Shown here piece by piece: positions 8,202 through 15,998 of a DNA stretch of 64,000 nucleotides. The stretch is taken from assembly GCF_014189535.1 (NCBI RefSeq), contig NZ_CP050307.1:1364001-1428000 (forward strand), read 5' to 3'. A program made the position numbers and the translations under genes. A model generated the notes under the pieces. That model had not been told where the DNA came from. It did not search any database and saw only the letters and a list, made by a program, of their open reading frames with translations. Source of the stretch: Rhizobium lusitanum. GTDB taxonomy: Bacteria > Pseudomonadota > Alphaproteobacteria > Rhizobiales > Rhizobiaceae. Each line of letters begins with the position of its first letter. Position 1 is the first letter of the stretch.

Positions 8202-9509
8202 TCAGATATCGAGTGTGCTGTCGCGTTCCCACTGCGTGAAGTGCGAGCAGTAGGAATTCCATTCCTGATGCTTGAGCTTCAGGTAAGCGGCGGAGAATTC
8301 CGAGCCGATCGCCTCCTTCAGGCCCTCATCCTCGTCATAGGCCCGGAGTGCATCGAGCAGGTTGAGCGGCAGACGCGGCGCATCCTTGACCAGATGACCC
8401 TCGGCATACATGTCGATGTCATGATGCGGGCCGGGATCGGCCTTGTTGCGGATGCCGTCTAGGCCAGCGGCGATGATGATCGCCTGCAGCAGATAGGGAT
8501 TGACGGCACCGTCCGGCAGGCGCAGTTCGAAGCGGCCGGGACCGGGCACGCGCACCATATGGGTGCGGTTGTTGCCGGTCCAGGTCACCGTGTTCGGCGA
8601 CCAGGTGGCACCCGAAGTGGTGCGCGGCGCGTTGATACGCTTGTAGGAGTTGACCGTCGGATTGGTGATCGCTGCCAGCGACGAGGCATGCTTCATGATG
8701 CCGCCGAGGAAGTACTTGCCTTGCGCCGAGAGACCGAATTCCGCTTCCCTGTCGGCGAAGACGTTGGTCTTGCCGTCATTGCTCCACACCGAGATATGGC
8801 AATGGCAGCCATTGCCGGTCAGGCCCTTGAAGGGCTTCGGCATGAACGTCGCCCGCAACCCGTGCTTTTCGGCAATCGACTTGACCATGAACTTGAAGAA
8901 GGAATGCTTGTCAGCCGTCTTCAGCGCGTCGTCGAATTCCCAGTTCATCTCGAACTGGCCGTTGGCATCCTCGTGGTCGTTCTGATAGGCGCCCCAGCCG
9001 AGTTCCAGCATGTAGTCGCAGATTTCAGCAATCACATCGTAGCGGCGCATGACGGCCTGCTGGTCGTAGCAGGGCTTTTCGGCGGTGTCGTATTCGTCCG
9101 AGATCTTCGTGCCGTCAGCGGTGATCAGGAAGAATTCGGCCTCAACGCCGGTCTTGACCCGCATGCCTTCGGCCTCAGCCGACTTCACGAGCTTTTTCAG
9201 CACGTTGCGCGGCGCCTGGGCAACAAGTTTGCCATCCATCCACAAATCGGCAGCAACCCAGGCAACCTCTTTCTTCCAGGGAAGCTGGATGACGGAGGAT
9301 GGATCCGGCACGGCAAACAGGTCCGGATGGGCGGGCGTCATGTCGAGCCAGGTGGCGAAACCGGCAAAGCCGGCGCCCTCTTCCTGCATCGCGGCAATCG
9401 CCTGCGCCGGCACCAGCTTGGCGCGCTGACCGGAGAAAAGATCCGTATAGCTGATCATGAAGTATTTGATGCCTTTGTCTTTGGCAAAAGCAGCAAGGTC
9501 CAGTGTCAT
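8202..9509 (-). CDS. gmaS: Gamma-glutamylmethylamide synthetase (type III glutamine-synthetase-like)
   Basis: A 435-residue glutamine-synthetase-fold enzyme. It has the beta-grasp N-terminus, the metal-site GVEAEFFLI, NDHEDANGQFEMNWEF, the ATP/glutamate site GNGCHCHISVW and PGPGRFELRLPDGAVNPY. In rhizobia this family is called GlnT or type III glutamate-ammonia ligase; in N-methylglutamate-pathway clusters the same family is GmaS, which ligates methylamine to glutamate. The tight neighbourhood with mgsABC and dmm genes argues for GmaS. It is considerably shorter than true GSIII (about 700 residues). Without kinetics, ammonia as a second substrate cannot be excluded. Confidence 0.87.
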   Translation of the reverse strand: MTLDLAAFAKDKGIKYFMISYTDLFSGQRAKLVPAQAIAAMQEEGAGFAGFATWLDMTPAHPDLFAVPDPSSVIQLPWKKEVAWVAADLWMDGKLVAQAPRNVLKKLVKSAEAEGMRVKTGVEAEFFLITADGTKISDEYDTAEKPCYDQQAVMRRYDVIAEICDYMLELGWGAYQNDHEDANGQFEMNWEFDDALKTADKHSFFKFMVKSIAEKHGLRATFMPKPFKGLTGNGCHCHISVWSNDGKTNVFADREAEFGLSAQGKYFLGGIMKHASSLAAITNPTVNSYKRINAPRTTSGATWSPNTVTWTGNNRTHMVRVPGPGRFELRLPDGAVNPYLLQAIIIAAGLDGIRNKADPGPHHDIDMYAEGHLVKDAPRLPLNLLDALRAYDEDEGLKEAIGSEFSAAYLKLKHQEWNSYCSHFTQWERDSTLDI

Positions 9510-9589
9510 TCTCGTTCCCCTTTGGATTTCTTAGAGACACTTCGATTTTGATAGGATGCCGCCGGGCTCTTCGACCCGGCGGTGAAAAT

Positions 9590-10918
9590 TCAGTAGCCCC
9601 CTTTGCCCGGATACCAGCTCGTGCCGGCAAGCGGGATTTGCGCCATGGCGGCGGCTTCCATCGTCAGCGCACACAGGTCTTCCGGCTCCAGATTGTGGAG
9701 GTGGTTCTTGCCGCAGGCACGCGCGATCGTCTGGGCCTCGAGCGTCATGACCTTCAGGTAGTTGGCAAGACGACGGCCAGCTGCAACCGGGTCAAGCCGA
9801 GCGGCGAGTTCAGGGTCCTGCGTAGTGATACCGGCCGGGTCCTTGCCTTCGTGCCAGTCGTCATAGGCGCCGGCGGTGGTGCCGAGCTTCTGGTACTCTT
9901 CTTCCCAGCGCGGATCGTTGTCGCCGATCGCGACCAGCGCCGCCGTACCAATGGCGACGGCATCGGCACCAAGCGCCAACGCCTTTGCCACATCCGCGCC
10001 GGAGCGAATGCCGCCGGAGATGATCAATTGCACCTTGCGGTGCATGCCGAGATCCTGCAGCGCCTGAACGGCTGGACGAATGCAGGCGAGCGTCGGCATG
10101 CCGACATTTTCGATGAAGACGTCCTGGGTGGCCGCCGTACCGCCCTGCATGCCGTCGAGAACGACGACATCGGCGCCGGCCTTTACAGCCAAAGCCGTGT
10201 CGTAATAGGGACGTGCGCCGCCGACCTTGACGTAGATGGGCTTTTCCCAATCGGTGATTTCGCGCAGTTCCATGATCTTGATTTCAAGATCGTCGGGACC
10301 GGTCCAATCCGGGTGACGGCAGGCCGAGCGCTGGTCGATACCCTTCGGCAGATTACGCATATGGGCGACGCGATCGGAAATCTTCTGGCCGAGCAGCATG
10401 CCGCCGCCGCCGGGCTTTGCGCCCTGGCCGACCACCACTTCGATCGCATCCGCACGCCGCAGATCCTTCGGGTTCATGCCATAGCGCGAGGGAAGATACT
10501 GATAGACGAGGGTCTGCGAATGGCCGCGTTCCTCATTGGTCATGCCGCCGTCGCCGGTCGTGGTCGATGTGCCCGCAAGCGTGGCGCCGCGACCAAGCGC
10601 TTCCTTGGCATTGCCAGAAAGGGCGCCGAAGCTCATGCCGGCAATGGTAATCGGGGTCTTCAGCGTAATAGGCTTCTTGGCGAAGCGGCTGCCGAGAACC
10701 ACGGTCGTGTCGCACTTCTCGCGGTAGCCTTCGAGCGGATAGCGCGAGATCGATGCACCGAGGAAAAGAAGGTCATCGAAATGCGGCACCTTGCGCTTCG
10801 TGCCGGCGCCGCGAATATCGTAGATGCCGGTTGCCGCCGCGCGGCGGATCTCGGCCAGCGTATGGTCGTCGAAAGTGGCGGACTTGCGCGGCGGCGTCAG
10901 AGGATTGTGATAGCTCAT
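9590..10918 (-). CDS. mgsC: N-methylglutamate synthase FMN subunit
   Basis: A 442-residue protein of the glutamate-synthase FMN/central-barrel family: KTPITIAGMSFGALSGNAKEALGRG, the TTTGDGGM loop, QGAKPGGGGMLLG, VVVLDGMQGGTAATQ and the FMN phosphate loop ISGGIRSGADVAKALALGAD. In N-methylglutamate synthase it combines the amino (methylamino) group with an acceptor on a flavin. It is the third gene of mgsABC and follows mgsB by 15 bp. In Sinorhizobium such genes have been called glxD. Subunit naming follows the Methyloversatilis-type mgsABC order. Confidence 0.9.
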   Translation of the reverse strand: MSYHNPLTPPRKSATFDDHTLAEIRRAAATGIYDIRGAGTKRKVPHFDDLLFLGASISRYPLEGYREKCDTTVVLGSRFAKKPITLKTPITIAGMSFGALSGNAKEALGRGATLAGTSTTTGDGGMTNEERGHSQTLVYQYLPSRYGMNPKDLRRADAIEVVVGQGAKPGGGGMLLGQKISDRVAHMRNLPKGIDQRSACRHPDWTGPDDLEIKIMELREITDWEKPIYVKVGGARPYYDTALAVKAGADVVVLDGMQGGTAATQDVFIENVGMPTLACIRPAVQALQDLGMHRKVQLIISGGIRSGADVAKALALGADAVAIGTAALVAIGDNDPRWEEEYQKLGTTAGAYDDWHEGKDPAGITTQDPELAARLDPVAAGRRLANYLKVMTLEAQTIARACGKNHLHNLEPEDLCALTMEAAAMAQIPLAGTSWYPGKGGY

Positions 10919-10933
10919 GATATTCCTTTCGCC

Positions 10934-11620
10934 TCAGTACGCGTCGGCATTGTCGATGTTGAAATTATAGAGCTTGCGCGCCGATCCGTAACGCTTGAAC
11001 TCTTCCGGCTTGACGCCGCTGACGCCGGCCTTGTCGAGAAGCTCGGAAAGCTTTTCGAGATGCTCCGGGCGCATCTCCTTTTCGATACAGTCCGAGCCGA
11101 GGCTCTTGACTACACCGCGAACGAAAAGCTTGGCTTCATAGAGGCTGTCACCCAGCGCATCGCCAGCATCACCGAGCACGACCAGATGGCCCGACTGCCC
11201 CATGAAGGCAGACATGTGGCCGATATTGCCATGCACGACGATATCGATGCCCTTCATCGAGATACCGCAACGCGAAGCGGCATTACCCTTGATGACCAGG
11301 AGACCGCCTTGACCGGTCGCACCCGCATACTGGCTCGCATCGCCTTCGATGACAACGGTGCCCGACATCATGTTCTCGGCAACACCAGGACCAGCCGAGC
11401 CATGGACGGTGACGTTGCCGCCATCGTTCATGCCGGCGCAATAATAGCCGACAGACCCTTTGACATCGACAGTCACGGGCGCATCGATACCGACGGCCAC
11501 CGCATGATGGCCACGCGGATTGACGACTTCGAAGGCTGTATCGTTGGCGCCTGCCGCAAGGCCGTGGAGAGCGCTATTGAGGTCACGCAGCGACGTGACG
11601 GAAAGATCGAAAACTGGCAT
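10934..11620 (-). CDS. mgsB: N-methylglutamate synthase GXGXG subunit
   Basis: A 228-residue right-handed beta-helix protein equivalent to the GXGXG domain at the C-terminus of glutamate synthase. Repeating glycine patterns are visible (GSVGYYCAGMNDGGNVTVHGSA, then GDASQYAGATGQGGLLVIKGNA, then GNIGHMSAFMGQSGHLVVLG). In the large glutamate synthase this domain is structural; here it is a separate subunit between the amidotransferase-like MgsA and the FMN subunit MgsC. Rhizobial literature names similar genes glxC. Spacing to mgsA (31 bp) and mgsC (15 bp) supports one transcript. Confidence 0.9.
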   Translation of the reverse strand: MPVFDLSVTSLRDLNSALHGLAAGANDTAFEVVNPRGHHAVAVGIDAPVTVDVKGSVGYYCAGMNDGGNVTVHGSAGPGVAENMMSGTVVIEGDASQYAGATGQGGLLVIKGNAASRCGISMKGIDIVVHGNIGHMSAFMGQSGHLVVLGDAGDALGDSLYEAKLFVRGVVKSLGSDCIEKEMRPEHLEKLSELLDKAGVSGVKPEEFKRYGSARKLYNFNIDNADAY

Positions 11621-11651
11621 TAAAGAACTCTCTCGATTGCGCTGACCCTAA

Positions 11652-12560
11652 TCAGGCAGCCTTTTCGTGATCCCAGAAATAGACGGTGGCCGGCTCCGGC
11701 TCCCAGATACGGGCATCCTCGATGCCGGGCAGGTTGACGAGCGCGCGATATTCGGAACCGAACGCAACATATCGATCGGTTTCGGCCATGACGGCCGGCT
11801 TGCAGGCGATGGGATCGCGCACGACGCCGAAGCCGGACTTGGTGCCGACGACGAAGGTGAAGAAACCGTCGAGATCGTCCAGCGCGCCGGTCAATGCCTC
11901 GCCCAGATCCTTGCCCTTGGCCATCTCGGCCGTCAGATAGGCGGCGGCAACCTCGGTGTCGTTCTGGGTCTCGAAGGTCATGCCCTCGCGCACCAGTTCG
12001 CGACGCAGATTGTTGTGGTTCGACAGCGAGCCGTTGTGGACCAGGCATTGATCCGAGCCGGTCGAGAAAGGATGGGCGCCGAGCGTCGTAACGGCGGATT
12101 CGGTCGCCATGCGGGTATGACCGATGCCATGCGTTCCGGACATGGAGGCGACGCCGAAACGGGAGACGACGTCCTTCGGCAGGCCCGTCTCTTTATAGAT
12201 TTCGATGGCATCACCGCTGCTCATCACCCGAACATCCGGCCGCAACGACGCGATCGCGGCGCGACCCTCATCGAGCTTATCCTTCGCCAGCGCGATAACG
12301 GCATGCGTGCTCTTTACCTCGATCGATACCGGTGCATCGAGCGCCCGCCGAAGATCCTGCTCGAGACCGGCGAAGTCCTTCGCCGGATTGGCGGACTGGA
12401 TGGTGATTTTTGCTTTGTTGCCGTTCGCGCTGCCGTAAATCGCGATGCCGGCGCTGTCGGGGCCACGGTCCGTCATCGTCACCAGCATGGACGAGAGAAG
12501 CGAGCCGAGTTCCGGCTCCAGGCTTTTATCCTTCAGGAAGAGACCCACAATTCCGCACAT
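11652..12560 (-). CDS. mgsA: N-methylglutamate synthase amidotransferase subunit
   Basis: A 302-residue class II glutamine amidotransferase-type protein. The start at 12560 puts Cys2 (MCGIVGLF) at the N-terminus, as needed for the N-terminal nucleophile, and GGAGGG precedes it; the frame extends five codons further up. Other class II features are TRMATES, HPFSTG, LVHNGSLSNHNNLRREL and NDTEV. In MgsABC it hydrolyses gamma-glutamylmethylamide and passes methylamine on. It is the first enzyme gene of the leftward set, 91 bp after the XRE-cupin regulator gene. The rhizobial name glxB has been used for such genes. Confidence 0.91.
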   Translation of the reverse strand: MCGIVGLFLKDKSLEPELGSLLSSMLVTMTDRGPDSAGIAIYGSANGNKAKITIQSANPAKDFAGLEQDLRRALDAPVSIEVKSTHAVIALAKDKLDEGRAAIASLRPDVRVMSSGDAIEIYKETGLPKDVVSRFGVASMSGTHGIGHTRMATESAVTTLGAHPFSTGSDQCLVHNGSLSNHNNLRRELVREGMTFETQNDTEVAAAYLTAEMAKGKDLGEALTGALDDLDGFFTFVVGTKSGFGVVRDPIACKPAVMAETDRYVAFGSEYRALVNLPGIEDARIWEPEPATVYFWDHEKAA

Positions 12561-12651
12561 GATCAGACCCTCCATTTCGCGTCTGCAAAATGACTAGCAG
12601 GTCCAATTTCAGATTTCAACTGGTAAGAATAATATTTTCTTTTAAAGCAAG

Positions 12652-13335
12652 TCAGTCACTCTTGCCGCGCTGTGGATAGCTGATGATCGAGAGATAACGG
12701 CTGGGCAGTTTCACCAGCACTTCCGGCCCATGCGGCGCATCGGCGTCGAAGAACAGGCTATCGCCCGGCTGCATCTGGAAAAGCTGGTCGCCGTGGCGAT
12801 AGACCACCTCGCCTTCGAGCATATAGAGAAACTCCATGCCCTCGTGCTGGAAGGTCGGAAAGACGTCGGAATTGGTTGTCAGCGTGATGAGATAGGGCTC
12901 GACGATGACGCCGCTCGAATTATTGTCGATGTGGCCGAGCAGATTATATTGATGACCGGCGCGCGTGCCGCGTCGTTCAAGCTCGATGCCTTCCCCGGCT
13001 TTGACGAAGACGGCGTTGCGCGGCTCCTCGTAGCGCCGGAAGAAGGCCGTCAGCGGCACGCCGAGCGCACGAGAGAGCGATTGCAGCGTCGTCAGCGACG
13101 GCGAGATATTGCCGTTCTCGATCTTCGACAGCATGCCGAGCGAGATCCCGGTCGAGGCCGCAAGGTCGGTCACCGTGATGCCGAGCTTCTTGCGATAGGC
13201 GCGCACCTCATGGCCAATCGCCATTTCGAGATTGTTTACCTTCGGCTCGCGAACCGCATGCGGGTCCTGCAACAAGGCCGGCCGCGCGCCGTGGGGATGC
13301 TCGTCAGTCGATGTCTTCTCCGGCTTCGTCTTCAT
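12652..13335 (-). CDS. XRE-family regulator with C-terminal cupin
   Basis: A 227-residue regulator. An N-terminal extension of ~40 residues leads into a helix-turn-helix of the XRE type (ITVTDLAASTGISLGMLSKIENGNISPSLTTLQSLSRALGVPL) and a C-terminal cupin (EGMEFLYMLEGEVVYRHGDQLFQMQPGDSLFFDADAPHGPE). This architecture is common for repressors or activators that sense small metabolites such as amino acids or polyamines. It lies directly upstream of mgsA on the same strand, so it is the leading candidate for controlling the methylamine genes, possibly by sensing a pathway intermediate. No ligand can be read from the sequence. Confidence 0.88.
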   Translation of the reverse strand: MKTKPEKTSTDEHPHGARPALLQDPHAVREPKVNNLEMAIGHEVRAYRKKLGITVTDLAASTGISLGMLSKIENGNISPSLTTLQSLSRALGVPLTAFFRRYEEPRNAVFVKAGEGIELERRGTRAGHQYNLLGHIDNNSSGVIVEPYLITLTTNSDVFPTFQHEGMEFLYMLEGEVVYRHGDQLFQMQPGDSLFFDADAPHGPEVLVKLPSRYLSIISYPQRGKSD

Positions 13336-13410
13336 TCACAATCCTTTGCTGCAACGCGTCATCACAACCACCCTATCGTCGCAGTGAAATTTCCTCAACC
13401 ATGAAGAAAG

Positions 13411-14370
13411 TCAGGACTTACGAATATTGCTGGGTGCGGCGCCATAGGCGCTGCGATAGACGCGGGAGAAATGCGCGCCGCTTGAAAAGCCGGTGGCGAT
13501 GGCGATTTCGGAGATCGAAAGCGGGCTCTGTTCCAACAGTCGCCGAGCGTGCTGAAGCCTGATCCGGCGATATTGATCAAGAAAGGTGGCGCCGAGATGC
13601 GCGGCAAACAGCCGGTCGAGATGGCGCGGCGTGACGCCGGCGATCCTGGCCATCGCGGTGCGACCCAGCGGCATCTCGATCGTCTCCTCCATTTTCTCCA
13701 GCACACTGAGGAGGCCCGGATGATGAACCCCGTAGCGCTCGGCAAGCGAGCCGCGCTGTGGCGCTGTGGGTTCGCCGACCTCCGTATGTAGATACCAGTC
13801 ACTGACGCGGCGAGCGAAATCCGGTCCCATGCGCTCGGAAATCAGCACATGCATCATGTCGAGAGGCGCGATACCGCCGCCGCAGGTGATGCGATTGCCG
13901 TCGACGACGAAGCGGGCCTGGCGGGGTGAAAGCGCGGGAAAGGCTTCGAGCAGCGTCGGCGCATGCTCCCAATGGATGGTGAAGTCGCGCTCGGCAAGCA
14001 GCCCGGCTTCGGCCAGCAGATAGGGGCCGCCTGAGATGCCGCCGATACGCACGCCCTCGCGCGCCAATTGCCTGAGACAGGCGAACACGGCCGGATAATG
14101 CCAGTCGCGCGGCGAACCGCCGGCACAGACGAAGACAGTACCGAGCCCGGAGCCACGGCCTGGAAGCAGATCGGCCGGCACCGACACGCCGCCGGAGGAC
14201 AGAGCCGGCTCGCCATCCGGCGAGAAGCTTGAGAGACGATAGATCTCCCGCCCCGCCAACAGATTGGCGGCGCGCAGCGGTTCGGTCGCCGAAGCATAGG
14301 ACATCAGGGCAAATCCCGGGATCAGGATGAAGCCGATGTGCTGGACGTTTTTCGCATCAATCGATGACAT
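13411..14370 (-). CDS. glxA: GlxA-family transcriptional regulator (DJ-1/PfpI plus AraC HTH)
   Basis: A 319-residue regulator with an N-terminal class-I-amidotransferase-like (DJ-1/PfpI) sensor domain and a C-terminal double AraC helix-turn-helix (TPRHLDRLFAAHLG and ISEIAIATGFSSGAHFSRVYRSAYG). The nucleophile elbow reads GISGG, so the catalytic cysteine of DJ-1 enzymes is absent and the domain is likely a ligand sensor. Members such as GbdR, SouR and CdhR activate genes for methylated nitrogen compounds, which fits the site. It is transcribed divergently from mgdABCD; a 12-bp palindrome lies between them. It is probably the activator of one or both arms. Confidence 0.85.
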   Translation of the reverse strand: MSSIDAKNVQHIGFILIPGFALMSYASATEPLRAANLLAGREIYRLSSFSPDGEPALSSGGVSVPADLLPGRGSGLGTVFVCAGGSPRDWHYPAVFACLRQLAREGVRIGGISGGPYLLAEAGLLAERDFTIHWEHAPTLLEAFPALSPRQARFVVDGNRITCGGGIAPLDMMHVLISERMGPDFARRVSDWYLHTEVGEPTAPQRGSLAERYGVHHPGLLSVLEKMEETIEMPLGRTAMARIAGVTPRHLDRLFAAHLGATFLDQYRRIRLQHARRLLEQSPLSISEIAIATGFSSGAHFSRVYRSAYGAAPSNIRKS

Positions 14371-14408
14371 GTCCCTTTTCTATTCACAAAGGTCCTAAAT
14401 GGGCAAGT

Positions 14409-14420
14409 GGATAGCTATCC
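14409..14420. promoter_or_regulatory. 12-bp palindrome between glxA and mgdA, candidate operator
   Basis: GGATAGCTATCC is a perfect 12-bp palindrome in the 86-bp divergent region, 37 bp before the mgdA start codon. Its location between a regulator and the operon it likely controls makes it a candidate binding site. AraC-type proteins usually prefer direct repeats, so binding by GlxA is not certain. Confidence 0.4.
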
Positions 14421-14456
14421 TTCTGTCATCATAGGGCGGTTCTTTCGGAGCAATTC

Positions 14457-15707
14457 ATGCGCTATTCCGCTTTATCCATTTTCCTCAACGGCCTTCGCGG
14501 CAATGCCGGCTGGGCTCCTGCCTGGCGTCAGCCCGAACCGAAGCCGCATTATGATGTCATCATCGTCGGAGGTGGCGGCCACGGACTGGCGACGGCCTAT
14601 TATCTCGCCAAGACCTTCGGCATCACCAATGTCGCCGTGCTGGAAAAGGGCTATCTCGGCTCTGGCAATATCGGCCGCAACACGACGATCATCCGTTCGA
14701 ACTACCTGCTACAAGGCAATAACCCCTTCTACGAGCTGTCGATGAAGCTGTGGGAAGGGCTGGAGCAGGATTTCAATTTCAACGCCATGGTCTCGCAGCG
14801 CGGCGTACTCAATCTCTTTCATTCCGATGCGCAGCGCGACGCCTATACACGGCGCGGCAACGCCATGCGTCTGCATGGTGTCGATGCCGAGTTCCTCGAC
14901 AAGGCGGCGGTGCGCCGGAAGCTCCCCTTCCTCGACTTTGACAATGCCCGCTTTCCCATTATGGGTGGACTGTTCCAGCCGCGCGGCGGCACTGTGCGCC
15001 ACGATGCGGTCGCCTGGGGCTATGCGCGTGGCGCCGACAGCCACGGCGTCGACATCATCACCGGTTGTGAAGTGACCGGCATCCGCTCCGAAAACGGCCG
15101 CGTGACCGGCGTCGAAACCACCAAGGGCTTCATCGGCTGCGGCAAGCTGGCGCTGGCGGCCGCCGGCAATTCCACTGTCGTCGCCGATATGGCTGGCCTT
15201 CGCCTGCCGATCGAAAGCCATGTGCTGCAGGCCTTCGTCTCCGAGGGGCTGAAGCCTTTCATCGATACGGTCGTCACCTTCGGCGCCGGCCATTTCTATG
15301 TCTCGCAGTCGGATAAGGGCGGCCTTGTCTTCGGCGGCGACATCGATGGCTACAATTCCTACGCCCAGCGCGGCAATCTCGCCACCGTCGAGCACGTCGC
15401 CGAGGCCGGCGTCGCCCTGATCCCGTCTCTGACCCGCGTGCGCTACCTGCGCTCATGGGGTGGCGTCATGGACATGAGCATGGACGGCTCGCCGATCATC
15501 GACCGCACCCATATCGACAATCTCTATCTGAACGCCGGCTGGTGCTACGGCGGCTTCAAGGCCACACCCGCCTCCGGTTACTGCTACGCCCATCTGATCG
15601 CCCGCAACGAGCCGCATGAGACGGCGCGCGAGCTGCGCCTCGACCGTTTCCGGCGCGGCTATCAGCTCGACGAAAAGGGCGTCGGCGCCCAGCCGAACCT
15701 GCATTGA
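14457..15707 (+). CDS. mgdA: N-methylglutamate dehydrogenase subunit A (sarcosine-oxidase beta-like)
   Basis: A 416-residue FAD oxidoreductase of the heterotetrameric sarcosine oxidase beta family: dinucleotide motif VIIVGGGGHGLATAYYLA (about residues 38-55), GSGNIGRNTTIIRSNYLL (flavin attachment-type segment), and a C-terminal SMDGSPIID...LYLNAGWCYGGFKATPASG. It oxidises the N-methyl group of N-methylglutamate. In this genome it could also be annotated SoxB; the coupling to mgsABC/gmaS on the other strand favours MgdA. GGAG lies 7 nt before the ATG. It starts the rightward operon mgdABCD. Confidence 0.88.
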   Translation: MRYSALSIFLNGLRGNAGWAPAWRQPEPKPHYDVIIVGGGGHGLATAYYLAKTFGITNVAVLEKGYLGSGNIGRNTTIIRSNYLLQGNNPFYELSMKLWEGLEQDFNFNAMVSQRGVLNLFHSDAQRDAYTRRGNAMRLHGVDAEFLDKAAVRRKLPFLDFDNARFPIMGGLFQPRGGTVRHDAVAWGYARGADSHGVDIITGCEVTGIRSENGRVTGVETTKGFIGCGKLALAAAGNSTVVADMAGLRLPIESHVLQAFVSEGLKPFIDTVVTFGAGHFYVSQSDKGGLVFGGDIDGYNSYAQRGNLATVEHVAEAGVALIPSLTRVRYLRSWGGVMDMSMDGSPIIDRTHIDNLYLNAGWCYGGFKATPASGYCYAHLIARNEPHETARELRLDRFRRGYQLDEKGVGAQPNLH

Positions 15708-15719
15708 GGACATGACGAC

Positions 15720-15998
15720 ATGGCAAGCCTGATTACCTGCCCTCACTGTGGCCAGCGTCCCAAGGAGGAGTTTACCATCAAGGGCGATGCGAGCCTCACG
15801 CGCCCTGCCCCCGATGCCGGCGCGGATGTCTGGTACGACTATGTCTATCTGCGCGATAACCCACGGGGTCATCATAAGGAATATTGGCATCACTCGTCCG
15901 GCTGCCGCCGCTGGCTGATCGTCGAGCGGGATACCGTCACCCATACCGTTCATGAGGTGAGCGACGCAGCGCTCACCAAGCTCGGAGGCCGGGCATGA
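15720..15998 (+). CDS. mgdB: N-methylglutamate dehydrogenase subunit B (sarcosine-oxidase delta-like)
   Basis: A 92-residue SoxD-type protein. Zinc ligands expected for the family are visible: Cys-Pro-His-Cys near the N-terminus (residues 7-10) and His...Cys in the WHHSSGCRRWL segment. It is a small structural subunit of the heterotetramer. Its stop codon overlaps the start of mgdC (ATGA). The order beta-delta-alpha-gamma is the standard one for sarcosine oxidase and N-methylglutamate dehydrogenase operons. Confidence 0.9.
   Translation: MASLITCPHCGQRPKEEFTIKGDASLTRPAPDAGADVWYDYVYLRDNPRGHHKEYWHHSSGCRRWLIVERDTVTHTVHEVSDAALTKLGGRA

Noticed and set aside
6628..8253. 541-codon plus-strand frame
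   Set aside because: Antisense to folD and purU.
9503..11623. 706-codon plus-strand frame
   Set aside because: Antisense to mgsC and mgsB, which are clearly the real genes.
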